In this document: piece by piece, positions 1-8,100 of the stretch
Position numbering within the stretch: the first letter of the stretch is position 1
Layout of the letters: each line of letters starts with the position of its first letter
Assembly: GCA_031553235.1 (NCBI GenBank)
Contig: JAVBLS010000029.1
Location: 1-64,000 of the forward strand
Direction: 5' to 3'
Origin: Frigididesulfovibrio sp031553235
Lineage (GTDB): Bacteria > Desulfobacterota > Desulfovibrionia > Desulfovibrionales > Desulfovibrionaceae
Length of the DNA stretch: 64,000 nt
Translations under genes and position numbers: made by a program
The notes under the pieces: generated by a model
Databases searched by the model: none
Told to the model about the DNA's origin: nothing
What the model saw: the letters and a program-made list of their open reading frames with translations, nothing else

Positions 1-415
1 TGTGCAGTTGCTCCATCTCCCGGATCAGCCCGTGGGTCAGGCGCGTGCCGCCGCTCTTGTCCGCGAAGGACAACAGCGCCGGCGTGCCCAGCAGGCCGAC
101 CACGTCCACGTTGGCGGAGCGGCAGACCAGCTCGACGGCGAACTCGTAGGGCTTGCACACTTCCTCCCGGCCGGAGAACGCATAGACGCCAAAGCCCCCG
201 AGGGGCTCGGCCTCGGCCGTGAAGGTGAACCAGGGGCTGTCCGCCGACGGCGGGGATAGGCGCGCGGATCCCGCAATACCCCCAAGCCCGCCGCCCGGGC
301 CGCCGCCCAGCCTTCCGGAAGAGCCTCCAGGGGCGGGAGACGCACCAGGGGACGTGGACGTCCCGGAGTTGTCCGCAACAATATTTTTGACCAGGGGGTT
401 CTTGGGATCGCTCAT
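1..415 (-). CDS. vgrG: VgrG / TssI spike protein, N-terminal part (runs off the left edge)
   Basis: This is the beginning of a type VI secretion spike protein, which trimerises at the tip of the Hcp tube. The frame is open from an ATG at 415, with AGGAGG just upstream, to the window edge (138 codons), so no stop is visible. Residues from about 60 read FTFTAEAEPLGGFGVYAFSG and continue with a pattern (EEVCKPYEFAVELV, LLGTPALLSF, THGLIREMEQL) typical of the VgrG gp27-like domain. Before it lies an unusual stretch of about 50 residues rich in Gly, Ser and Pro, whereas most VgrGs begin almost directly with the domain. It follows hcp by 143 bp in the same direction and probably shares its promoter. 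The C-terminal part and any effector domain are outside the window. Confidence 0.85.
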   Translation of the reverse strand, partial: MSDPKNPLVKNIVADNSGTSTSPGASPAPGGSSGRLGGGPGGGLGGIAGSARLSPPSADSPWFTFTAEAEPLGGFGVYAFSGREEVCKPYEFAVELVCRSANVDVVGLLGTPALLSFADKSGGTRLTHGLIREMEQLH

Positions 416-512
416 TAAGGCCTCCTGCGCGAATGTCGCCCGGCCGGCCGGGCAAAGCCTGAATTTCGCCCCGCTTCAGGGCCGGGGCGGCCCCGCAAAG
501 AAAACCGACCCG

Positions 513-542
513 GCGCGGCCGCGAAATTATGCGCGGCCGCGC
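513..542 (-). terminator. Stem-loop between hcp and vgrG, possible partial terminator
   Basis: A perfect 10-bp GC-only inverted repeat (513-522 with 533-542) encloses a 10-nt loop just after the hcp stop. On the minus strand it is followed some bases later by a short T-rich stretch. It may attenuate read-through so that far more hcp than vgrG message is made, which is a common need in T6SS. The T-run is weak, so it could instead be an RNA-stability hairpin. Confidence 0.4.
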
Positions 543-558
543 ATGGAAAATACAGGTT

Positions 559-1077
559 TTAAGCCTGCTGCGGCCGGCGCCAGTCGTCGGATTCGGAGGT
601 GCTGGCCACTTCGTGCGTCTTGGTCAGTTTGCGGTAGGTGAACTCCACGTCTTCCAGGTGCGTGAAATGGGCCTGGCCCGGATCCTGGCAGTTGGGCATG
701 TAAGCCGTGACGTTGGTGATGATCGCGTCTTCCAGGGTCATGGTATAGTAGTGCTCCATGGCGCCCTGGGCCGAGGTGCGGTAAAACTTCAGCTCCACCT
801 TGGGCAGACGCTCGCCGTGGGTCAGAGCGCTGTAGAGCAACGGGGAGCACTTGTCCATGACCTTGGTGACCTTCAACGGCTGGTGTACGCGCTGGCCCGT
901 GGGCTGGCCGGACTGGGGGTCGCGGGGCAGCAAGATCGTGTGGCTGAAGGCCTCGATCAGGCACTCGTCCTCGTGGCCCTGCTGAAAAATGTTCCCCACG
1001 GAGGGTTCGGTGAAGTTGCCGGCGGTGATGTTGCCCTGGCGCTCGCCCATAACGGTCATGTATGCGGGAGTCGGCAT
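559..1077 (-). CDS. hcp: Hcp / TssD, type VI secretion tube protein
   Basis: Hcp hexamers stack into the inner tube that is fired by the T6SS sheath, and Hcp is also secreted. The product is 172 residues, normal for the family, and starts MPTPAYMTVMGERQGNITAG. The middle contains the usual Hcp pattern of short beta strands (LIEAFSHTILLPRDPQSGQP, HQPLKVTKVMDKCSPLL, VELKFYRTSAQGAMEHYYTM). A longer frame to 1143 is open, but the start at 1077 is chosen because GGAGAGA lies 5-10 bases upstream and the family begins here. The gene is separated from the main cluster by 429 bp that hold a sigma-54 promoter and three activator-like motifs, so it is probably expressed from its own promoter with vgrG. 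Confidence 0.95.
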   Translation of the reverse strand: MPTPAYMTVMGERQGNITAGNFTEPSVGNIFQQGHEDECLIEAFSHTILLPRDPQSGQPTGQRVHQPLKVTKVMDKCSPLLYSALTHGERLPKVELKFYRTSAQGAMEHYYTMTLEDAIITNVTAYMPNCQDPGQAHFTHLEDVEFTYRKLTKTHEVASTSESDDWRRPQQA

Positions 1078-1126
1078 AACTCTCTCCAATGCTGAGGTTA
1101 TCGGGAAAAGGTCCCGCAATCCCTTT

Positions 1127-1143
1127 CGCAACTTTGATGCCAA
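1127..1143 (-). promoter_or_regulatory. Sigma-54 (-24/-12) promoter of hcp
   Basis: Read on the minus strand, TTGGCATCAAAGTTGCGA gives TGGCAT, five bases, then TTGC. The GG and GC pairs are at exactly the RpoN spacing, with one mismatch to TGGCAC. The predicted start is near 1116, about 40 nt before the hcp start codon. VasH-type activators driving hcp through sigma-54 are established in Vibrio and relatives, and such an activator is encoded at 13108-14622. Confidence 0.75.
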
Positions 1144-1193
1144 AATGTTTTATATAATAAATTCAGCATGTTGCCTTTTTGAGAAGCCTCCAA

Positions 1194-1213
1194 GTGTCAC
1201 AGTTTGCGTCGGT
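1194..1213. promoter_or_regulatory. Putative activator site 1 upstream of hcp
   Basis: One of three copies of GTGTCACAGTTTGCGTC with near-identical sequence, at 1194, 1271 and 1350. This proximal copy is centred about 85 bp upstream of the predicted sigma-54 start site, a normal distance for an enhancer-binding protein. Its right flank (GGTG instead of ACC) departs from the other two copies. Confidence 0.55.
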
Positions 1214-1269
1214 GAAAAAGGCCCTTTTTTAGGGCTGATCCGATAAATACATGATTTAGCTGGTCTTTT

Positions 1270-1290
1270 GGTGTCACAGTTTGCGTCACC
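1270..1290. promoter_or_regulatory. Putative activator site 2 upstream of hcp
   Basis: This is the most symmetric copy: GGTGTCAC, a 5-bp centre, then GCGTCACC, an imperfect dyad with GGTG/CACC ends. It starts 77 bp from copy 1. A dimeric Fis-type HTH protein such as the cluster's sigma-54 activator would be expected to bind a site of this kind. Confidence 0.55.
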
Positions 1291-1348
1291 CTTTTTAGAG
1301 GAATTTCTCCTCCAGCACATATAATGCATTAATTTAATTACTCTTATT

Positions 1349-1369
1349 GGTGTCTCAGTTTGCGTCACC
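1349..1369. promoter_or_regulatory. Putative activator site 3 upstream of hcp
   Basis: The third copy differs from copy 2 by one base in the 16-base core (TGTCTC for TGTCAC) and again ends in CACC. It starts 79 bp from copy 2. The near-constant 77-79 bp spacing of the three copies suggests selection on their relative helical phasing. Confidence 0.5.
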
Positions 1370-1506
1370 TGCATGTTGAATTCTCCGGAAAAAAACAAAG
1401 TAAGGCACACGCCCAATAAATTCACGACATACATACGGGTATCTATCGAAGCTGCTTTGCTCGTCCGGCCGCGCCGGCAGGTTCACCCTCACACCATGCG
1501 CATCCA

Positions 1507-2289
1507 TCAGAAGAGATCCAGCGAACAAACCCGCTGTTCCCCTTCAGAGATTGCCTCTTCAGGGTATTCCGTGACAAAGACGACTCTGGGGCAGCCTTCC
1601 ACCCGAAAAAAGCAGGCCGTATCCGCGCCAATCTCATTTTTCGCGGCGCAGGCGGAAAAGTCCCGGCCGCCCCATTCCCCTTTGATGCCGCACTGCGGAT
1701 AGTTGAGAGCACTCTTTTGCGGCAGTGTCCCCCGCGAGCCCACCCCAAAGGCCACGACCTGAGCATCGACAACACCGGCCATGAAACCATTCCAGACCTC
1801 TCCGACCGCCGGCCCGACCTCAAGCCACTGCCCGACAAGCGGGTCGACATGAGCCCTGACATGAAAAGGCAAAGGAGGCGCATTTCGGGGTTTGAGCCGT
1901 GCGGCGGCCAACTTGGGGGCAAAAGACGTGTTGCCGTAAAACATTTTGATATGCCCCAACCACTCCGGAAGAGCCGGTTCCTCGCCGCTTCCCAGCAAAA
2001 CAAAGGCTGTCATGGGGGGCGCAGATCTGGTCATGGCCAGCGTCAGCATGCCAATGCGGCCGAGCAGCTCGTCGTTGAAGTCCGCGGGATGCCCGGCGAT
2101 AACCCAAGCCTGTAAGGCCGTATCGTCCAGGATCGGCAGGAGCTGCGTCCAACCGCGTTGTATGGCGGCCACTTCTCCCCAGTGGATCGTCGCGGTGGCA
2201 AACCCGGACGCCCGCAACAGGGCCTCTTCGGGAACGTCTACTGAATTTTGTTCTCCCAGAACACAAAGCATCGCTTTTGGAAGCGCCAT
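1507..2289 (-). CDS. T6SS-cluster protein of unknown function
   Basis: I do not recognise this 260-residue protein. It has no signal peptide, membrane segment or obvious enzyme motif. Composition is that of a soluble globular protein with several Trp residues (WTQLLPILDD, LPEWLGHIKMFYG, VGEVWNGFMAG). AGGAGG stands 5 bases before the ATG at 2289. It follows ppkA by 16 bp in the same direction and is the last gene of the cluster before the hcp control region. That position would suit an accessory factor tied to the PpkA/PppA post-translational switch, or an effector or adaptor, but this is only inference from position. Confidence 0.75.
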   Translation of the reverse strand: MALPKAMLCVLGEQNSVDVPEEALLRASGFATATIHWGEVAAIQRGWTQLLPILDDTALQAWVIAGHPADFNDELLGRIGMLTLAMTRSAPPMTAFVLLGSGEEPALPEWLGHIKMFYGNTSFAPKLAAARLKPRNAPPLPFHVRAHVDPLVGQWLEVGPAVGEVWNGFMAGVVDAQVVAFGVGSRGTLPQKSALNYPQCGIKGEWGGRDFSACAAKNEIGADTACFFRVEGCPRVVFVTEYPEEAISEGEQRVCSLDLF

Positions 2290-2305
2290 ATATCCCTCCT
2301 GAATA

Positions 2306-3283
2306 TCAAGTCGGCAAACGGTGAAAAGCCCACGTCAGCCCGTGCAAAAAACCTTGCCGGGAAAAGCCGGATCTCAGGCCGGCCGCGGCAGGCCTCGATG
2401 CGGGCTCGAAAGCCAGCCCCTTGCGCACCGGTCCCCATTGCCGCAAAAGCATCCCCACCGGCCTTTCAGGCTCAATTTTGTCCCGCACGGCCTCCAGGGA
2501 CGAATGCCTCCCGAACGGATGCGATCCGGAAAACGCCTCGTAAACTGTGCAGCAGGCGGCGAATATATCGTCCGCAACCGACGGGCCGCCGCCCTGCAAA
2601 CGCTCCGGCGCAGCATAGCGCAGACTGTAGGACGGCAGGTGAAGGCTTTCCCTCAACCCTCTGGTTATCGGCGAGCAGGCCGCACCCACTTGAGCCGTAG
2701 CTGTGGCCACGTTGAAATCGATAAGCGCTATGCGGCCCTCCGGGGCCAAAAACACATTGGACGGCTTGATGTCGCCGTGGACAACCCCATGGCTGTGCAG
2801 AAAATGCAGCGCCTCGAAAATTGACCGGCCGATGTGCGCCGCCGCTCGACCAAGACCCGACGGCGAACGCCGCAGTTCTTCCTGAAGGGTATGGCCTTCA
2901 AGCAGCTCCATGCTGAAGCAGATGCCGAACGGCTCCTTGTGAAGATCGAAAACCCGGACCACACCGGGGTGCGCCAGGTGCCGCAATACGCAAAATTCCT
3001 GAGCCAGAGCCAGCCGGGCTTGAGCGTTGTCGCCAAATTCCGGCAGTAAGCGTTTGACGGCAACCTTGGGGTTCGCATCCCCCCATTCCACGCGCCGAAG
3101 ATCCAAAGCCGCGTGTACCTGGCAAATGCCCCCCGACCCCAAAAGGGATTCCAGTAAAAACCGTTCCTCTCCCGGCCCCGGCAGTCCGGCAAGAGCGCCA
3201 GGCGAAACCGTGGCGTTGTGACCGGGGTCCTTTCCCGGCATCCGCCTGGGTGGATGTCCGCCGTTTTTCTTTTTTTTCGCCAT
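2306..3283 (-). CDS. ppkA: PpkA-like Ser/Thr protein kinase of the T6SS
   Basis: Protein kinase that in other T6SS phosphorylates the FHA-domain protein to switch on assembly. The 325 residues hold a Hanks-type catalytic domain from about residue 40: glycine loop LLGSGGICQVH, ATP-site lysine in VAVKRL, catalytic loop HGDIKPSNVF and metal-binding DFN in place of DFG. HGD replaces the usual HRD, but the catalytic Asp, Lys and Asn are kept. Unlike Pseudomonas PpkA it has no membrane segment or periplasmic domain, so it must act in the cytoplasm. It lies 12 bp after the phosphatase gene pppA and in the same cluster as the FHA gene tagH, its likely substrate. Confidence 0.85.
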   Translation of the reverse strand: MAKKKKNGGHPPRRMPGKDPGHNATVSPGALAGLPGPGEERFLLESLLGSGGICQVHAALDLRRVEWGDANPKVAVKRLLPEFGDNAQARLALAQEFCVLRHLAHPGVVRVFDLHKEPFGICFSMELLEGHTLQEELRRSPSGLGRAAAHIGRSIFEALHFLHSHGVVHGDIKPSNVFLAPEGRIALIDFNVATATAQVGAACSPITRGLRESLHLPSYSLRYAAPERLQGGGPSVADDIFAACCTVYEAFSGSHPFGRHSSLEAVRDKIEPERPVGMLLRQWGPVRKGLAFEPASRPAAAGLRSGFSRQGFLHGLTWAFHRLPT

Positions 3284-3295
3284 AGCTCGCCACCC

Positions 3296-4039
3296 CTATG
3301 TCAGTTCTGAAAGAAAAACCGTCACAAAGGTAATGTTGTCAGGCTGATGCATATCGTCCAAAGCGTCTGTGATTCCCTTGACCGCTTCTTTTGCCGAGGC
3401 CTTGGTCAGGTGTGCGGATAACGCATCGGGAGCGATGAGCGAAAAAAGCCCATCAGAACACAGCAAGAATCTGTCACCGGCCCGAAGGGGAAAACGGACT
3501 TCGCTCAGCCGAAGCTCTTTATGAACCCCAATCGCATTGGTGATGATGTTGCTGCGGATCTCCCGCCGGGCTTCCGGGGCGGACAATTCCCCTTTGTCGA
3601 TTTTTTCCTGCCGAAGCGTGTGGTCCTTGGTGCACTGGTATAGAACGCCGTCGCGCAACATATAGCAGCGGCTGTCGCCGGCCCAGAGGCAGGCGGCGGT
3701 TCCACCATGGATGAGCAAGGCCACCGCCGTGCTGGCCGTCAGCGCCCCCGTGGCTTTGGCTTGACTGAGGAAAATATTGTTCGCGTACTGCAATTCATTG
3801 GAAACATTTACAATATGAGCATCCAACGAGGTCGGCGCCGGGGTATGCGTGAGGAGCCGCGCAATCACACGACTGGCTACACCTCCATATTCACTGCTGC
3901 CGACACCGTCGGCCACGACCCAAAGCAAATGATCCGCCCAGTTAAGAAACGAATCCTGGTTCTCCTCACGGACATTACCCTGACGGCTGACGCCCCAGGA
4001 TTCCACATTCACGGTAAAAGCTTGTCTCTCTTGTGCCAT
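3296..4039 (-). CDS. pppA: PppA-like PP2C protein phosphatase of the T6SS
   Basis: Metal-dependent Ser/Thr phosphatase expected to reverse PpkA phosphorylation and so reset T6SS activity. At 247 residues it is a bare PP2C domain. Motifs visible are SRQGNVREENQDSF near the start, VVADGVGSSEYG (metal-binding Asp-Gly), LWAGDSRCYM, FLLCSDGLFSL and QPDNITFV at the end. The frame stays open to 4195, but I use the ATG at 4039 because it follows the upstream stop (4053) by 13 bp and has GAGG 11 bases before it; the longer form would overlap the transglycosylase gene. Confidence 0.88.
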   Translation of the reverse strand: MAQERQAFTVNVESWGVSRQGNVREENQDSFLNWADHLLWVVADGVGSSEYGGVASRVIARLLTHTPAPTSLDAHIVNVSNELQYANNIFLSQAKATGALTASTAVALLIHGGTAACLWAGDSRCYMLRDGVLYQCTKDHTLRQEKIDKGELSAPEARREIRSNIITNAIGVHKELRLSEVRFPLRAGDRFLLCSDGLFSLIAPDALSAHLTKASAKEAVKGITDALDDMHQPDNITFVTVFLSELT

Positions 4040-4052
4040 AAACGACCATACC

Positions 4053-5069
4053 TCATGGAAGCCGGGTGCTTCGGGGTGGGGCGGGTACGGGTTGTTCGGC
4101 GGTATCATATCGCCCCGAGAGTGCGAGTTTCCCCGCACTTTCCCTTTGGAACCCCGAAGAGCCTGAAGAGCCCTGCAGCAAACGGCTCGGGCCAAGCTTC
4201 AGGCTCTCGGTTCCGCCCATGACCATCACCGCCGCGGCAAACTGCGGCACAAACCGAAGAGTTTCTTCTTTCAGGAGACGGCAATCCGGATCTTCACGGC
4301 GACAATATGCCGTCACCTCATCAAGGGTGGCGCGGTTTGCCTGCCCCATGGCTTTTTGCATGGCGCCCTCGCCGCAGTTGTATGCCGCCACGGCCAAAGG
4401 CCAGTCGCCAAAGAGCCTGTACAGATGCGCAAGGTAGGCAGTGGCGGCTTCTGTAGATCTGCGCACGTCAAACCGCTCGTCCACCCTGTCGTTGACCGTC
4501 AGCCCGAAGCGCCGCGCCGTCTCCGGCATAAGTTGCCAGAGTCCGGCCGCGCCGGCGGAAGAAACCGCCTGCGGCTCAAAAGCGCTTTCCACCAGAGGCA
4601 GACAGGCCAGTTCAATGGGAAGCCCCTGGTTTCGTATGCCTTCCAAAACAATCGGCATATGGTTTTCCGCCCTGGCCAGAACCCTTCCGGTCAGTTCTTT
4701 CCGGTCATGCGTCAGCCGGTAAAAATACCGGGCCATGGTGTCGTATTCCGTGGATGGAAGCCAGGATGCAACGTCATATCCGGCCGGGACGTCAATCTTG
4801 TCCTGCATGGGAGCGCGCCGCCGTTCACGGGCATTGAGCGGGCTCCACAAAGTTGTCGCGTCTCCCATAAGCCGGGGCACCAGAATGGTTTGGCCGCCGT
4901 TCGCCGGGATGACCACCCTGCTGACGCCGGTCACGACCGGCGCCGACAGGGTTCCCGCTTCAGGTTGTGTCACAGCGCAAGCCGTCGGACAGAAAGAAAG
5001 CAACAGGCACGACAATGCCGCCTGCAGCCTGTGCAGTCTCCCGTTTGCGCGTGGACAATCGGTACGCAT
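4053..5069 (-). CDS. Exported lytic transglycosylase of the T6SS cluster
   Basis: Probable peptidoglycan-cleaving enzyme that opens the wall for T6SS assembly. The 338 residues start with a short basic region and a hydrophobic signal (LQAALSCLLLSFCPTACA). The SLT/MltD-type domain shows the catalytic glutamate in LPLVESAF followed by SSAGAAGLWQLMPETARRFG, and the later AAYNCGEGAM motif. The start at 5069 has GAGG six bases upstream; the longer open frame to 5147 would overlap tssM. Most T6SS recruit a housekeeping enzyme (MltE in E. coli) or carry the activity on another subunit, so a dedicated gene directly after tssM is informative. The Cys in the signal could make it a lipoprotein, but the lipobox is poor. 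Confidence 0.85.
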   Translation of the reverse strand: MRTDCPRANGRLHRLQAALSCLLLSFCPTACAVTQPEAGTLSAPVVTGVSRVVIPANGGQTILVPRLMGDATTLWSPLNARERRRAPMQDKIDVPAGYDVASWLPSTEYDTMARYFYRLTHDRKELTGRVLARAENHMPIVLEGIRNQGLPIELACLPLVESAFEPQAVSSAGAAGLWQLMPETARRFGLTVNDRVDERFDVRRSTEAATAYLAHLYRLFGDWPLAVAAYNCGEGAMQKAMGQANRATLDEVTAYCRREDPDCRLLKEETLRFVPQFAAAVMVMGGTESLKLGPSRLLQGSSGSSGFQRESAGKLALSGRYDTAEQPVPAPPRSTRLP

Positions 5070-5113
5070 CGCAATCCTCAATTTCCCGGGGGACCACTCT
5101 CCCCGGGGAATAC

Positions 5114-8100
5114 TCACAGCAAGGTGTCGGGCAAGGCAAAAGAGCACACCGAAGGATCAAACGGATTGGCCTTGTTTCGGAACTGGATCAGAAACTGAGC
5201 CCACTTCCCGTTCCTCTGCACTTCAATCAGGCAGGTATTGCCGTCCTGGCGCTTGATGCTCCCGCCTTGGAACAGGCGGAACAGGGCCCACTCGCCGCGC
5301 GTGTCGGTTTTTGTGGCGATGCCGTTCAAGTCGGTGAGCTCCATGTAGGCCTGCCCGCCGCCGGCCGGCCAGGTGAAGGCGGCGCCCTGCACCGGGCCGT
5401 GCCAGTAGCTCAACCCCTTGCCCGCGTTGCCGAGGCTGACCTGCTTCACGGTCTCATCCAAGGCATAGGGTTCCATCAAAAAGTTGATGCCCAGTTCACG
5501 CCCGGACATGAAGAACGCCTCCTGCACCCTGTTGGCGCGCTGCAACTGGGCCACCGCCTGGCCGGACACCGGAAGCGTCCGGCCCATGATGCCCCGCAAT
5601 GAGCCGCTCTTGGTCACAAACGGCCGCAAGTACGCGTCATGGAAGTTGTCCAGCGTCCCCCCGCTACGGAAGAATTCGGAGAAATCGTCCAGGTTCACAT
5701 CCCGGTCTGCGTTGACATTGAAGGGATAATACGGGCGAAGGTTCTTGGCATATGTGCCGATGACGCGCTCCTGGTATGAGCGGTTGATGCTGTTCGCTCC
5801 GATGGCCAGCATATCGCGCAGGCCGCCTGAAACCACGGTCGAGTACCAGGCCCGCACCGGATGGGGCAGGCGCTCGACAGCGCTTTCCACCTTGCGCAGG
5901 GTGTCGTCTCTTTCATCCGCAATTTCCAGGAGAACCGCGAGCACCCGCTGCTCCCTGTTGTCGCTCGCGGCAAGCCGGCCGAAATATTCGCCGGCGCCTG
6001 CCATATTGTCGTTTACGGCCTTGAGGGCCGGGTTGGGGTTGCCGGAAGCGTCAAGCAGACTTTCCAGAGGCACGAAGTACTGGCGAACAGAAGCCGACTC
6101 ACGCTGAGCTTCCTCCTGTGCCTGACGCCGCAGATCCTCCAGACTCTGCCCTGCCTGTCCAACCACGGCCTTGGGCACACGGGTTCCCGTGGTTCGGGCG
6201 AGCCTTTGCTGGGCCTTGCGGGCGACTTCGGCCTTCATGGCGCCTTCAACCTCGCCGGGCTCTTCGCTTTCAATAATGAAATTGGTATTGGCCCTGATTT
6301 CACGCAGCACAAGCACAGCCGGCGGAGTGCCTGTGGTCAGTTGTTCCGCCAGCTTGCGCGCATCGGCTATGTTGGTCGGCGTGCGTACCGCCAGTTCCTG
6401 CGCAGCTTGATTCCAATGCTTTGTATAGTCGCGGAAATACATGACCCGAACTTCTTTGTGCACCTTGTTCACATCCAACAGGCTGAGCGCGATGGGGGTG
6501 GCGCCGAAAATCCAGCTTTCCTCGGTCATGCTCCGGATAATCCCCGGGCAACGCTTGATCAGATACTCCTCATACCCTTCGCGGGTATACAGCATCGGGA
6601 TGGGATAGGTGTCGCCCGAGAAAGGGGACTCCCCGATTGCGGCGCGGAAGGTAAACGGCGGCTTGCCGCTCTCTGCCGCCTCCTCCTGCATTCGTTGATA
6701 CACCAACTCCGCCAGGGGGATTTTGAGCAGCGCTTTGCGGGCTCTGTCCACCAGATCGGCATCGGGTTCCACGGGGACGATGCCGTTGGCAATGAGGTAG
6801 TCCATATGCGCGTGCAGGCTGCTCTGCGTGTCCGCCTGCCCCAGGTAGCGCTCCGACCATTGCTTGTCGAGCCAAGTGGTAATAAAATTCTCGTTGAGAT
6901 GCTCGGGCCGGCAAAGCATAAGATAGGCTCGAAGCGCGCTTTTGAGTTCCGTGGGATTATTCAGAGAGCGCTCGATCTTTTCCGCTGCCGCGCCACGGAC
7001 GGCCGGCATAAGCCGATTGTTGAGCGTGCCCAAGTATGCGGCATTGGTCACCGGGTCGAAGACCCTGCCCTGATAGAGCCCCAGCCCGTAAGCGATAGTT
7101 GAATCTTCGCCGGGCTCATATACATAGATGCTCTGTGCCATCTGACCAAGCTCCGGTAAGGCCGCTTTGGCCTCCCCAACTTCGGGTATCTTTTTTTGCT
7201 CGGCGGCGAAGGACGCATAGACGGAGTCAAGCGTTTCCAAGCGCGTATAATTGTTCATGAAGCTCGTGCCCAAAAACACGCCCGCGAACAAGAATAAGGC
7301 CACCGCGGCGATTTGCAGACCAAAGCGCCTGAACCTCATCCTCCAAATATGCTCCCTGTCGGCTGCAGCCAACCGCGCTTCGGGAATGATGCATCGCTGC
7401 ATCAGGCGGAGCAGAAAAAAGCCCTTGGCATAGTCCCCCACAACGGCATTAAAGCCCTGTTGGAAACTCAACTCCCCTTCACGAGCGGCCGCAGCCATAA
7501 CGTCGCGTGAAGAAAGAGCGCTGGAAAAAAAGAAGCCGCGAAACATTACCGGCTTATGGTAACGCGAAGGCCCAAAAGCCTCGGCAATAAAGTCTTCAAT
7601 CCGCGGACCCAGGCTCGCCAGTTCCTGCGGGAACCGGAACATTTCGCCCCGGGACGGTATATCACGCTCCTGGTGAATCTTGGCGACGATCTGAGCGTTC
7701 AGAGTCTGCATCAGCTCTTTAAGTTCCTTGCGCACATCGCCGGGCTGCATGGAGTCTGCCGCAGAAGGGCAACCAAAAATCTGCTCCCGTTCGGAGCGGG
7801 AAAGGTGGGAAAAGAACTGGGCGAACCCTTGCACCGCGTCGCACTTGGTGAATACGAGATATACCGGAGCGTAGTTGCGCAGGTTTTTCAACACTTCGCC
7901 GAGCCGTGTCCGGATCGTCCTGGCCAGATGCTCACGCCGCGCCTGATCCGCGTCGATAATGTCCCGCATGCTCACGCACACGATGATCCCGTTTAGTGGC
8001 CGGGCAGGGCGAGTGGAGAACATCCGGCGTAAAAAGGCGGTCCAGATCCTGTGTACAGCGGTATCCTGCCGGCTGCTCGTATAGGCGCCGGGAGTGTCTA

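Noticed and set aside
1194..1369. The three TGTCACAGTTTGCGT copies as sigma-54 promoters themselves
   Set aside because: They resemble TGGCAC...TTGC, but the distance between the two parts is two bases too short, and GG of the -24 element is missing.
1194..1369. CRISPR array
   Set aside because: Only three copies, about 60 bp of unrelated DNA between them, and no cas genes; activator sites fit better.
1150..1434. Open frame of 94 codons on the minus strand upstream of hcp
   Set aside because: It runs through the three repeated motifs and the sigma-54 promoter; composition is not protein-like and there is no good ribosome site.
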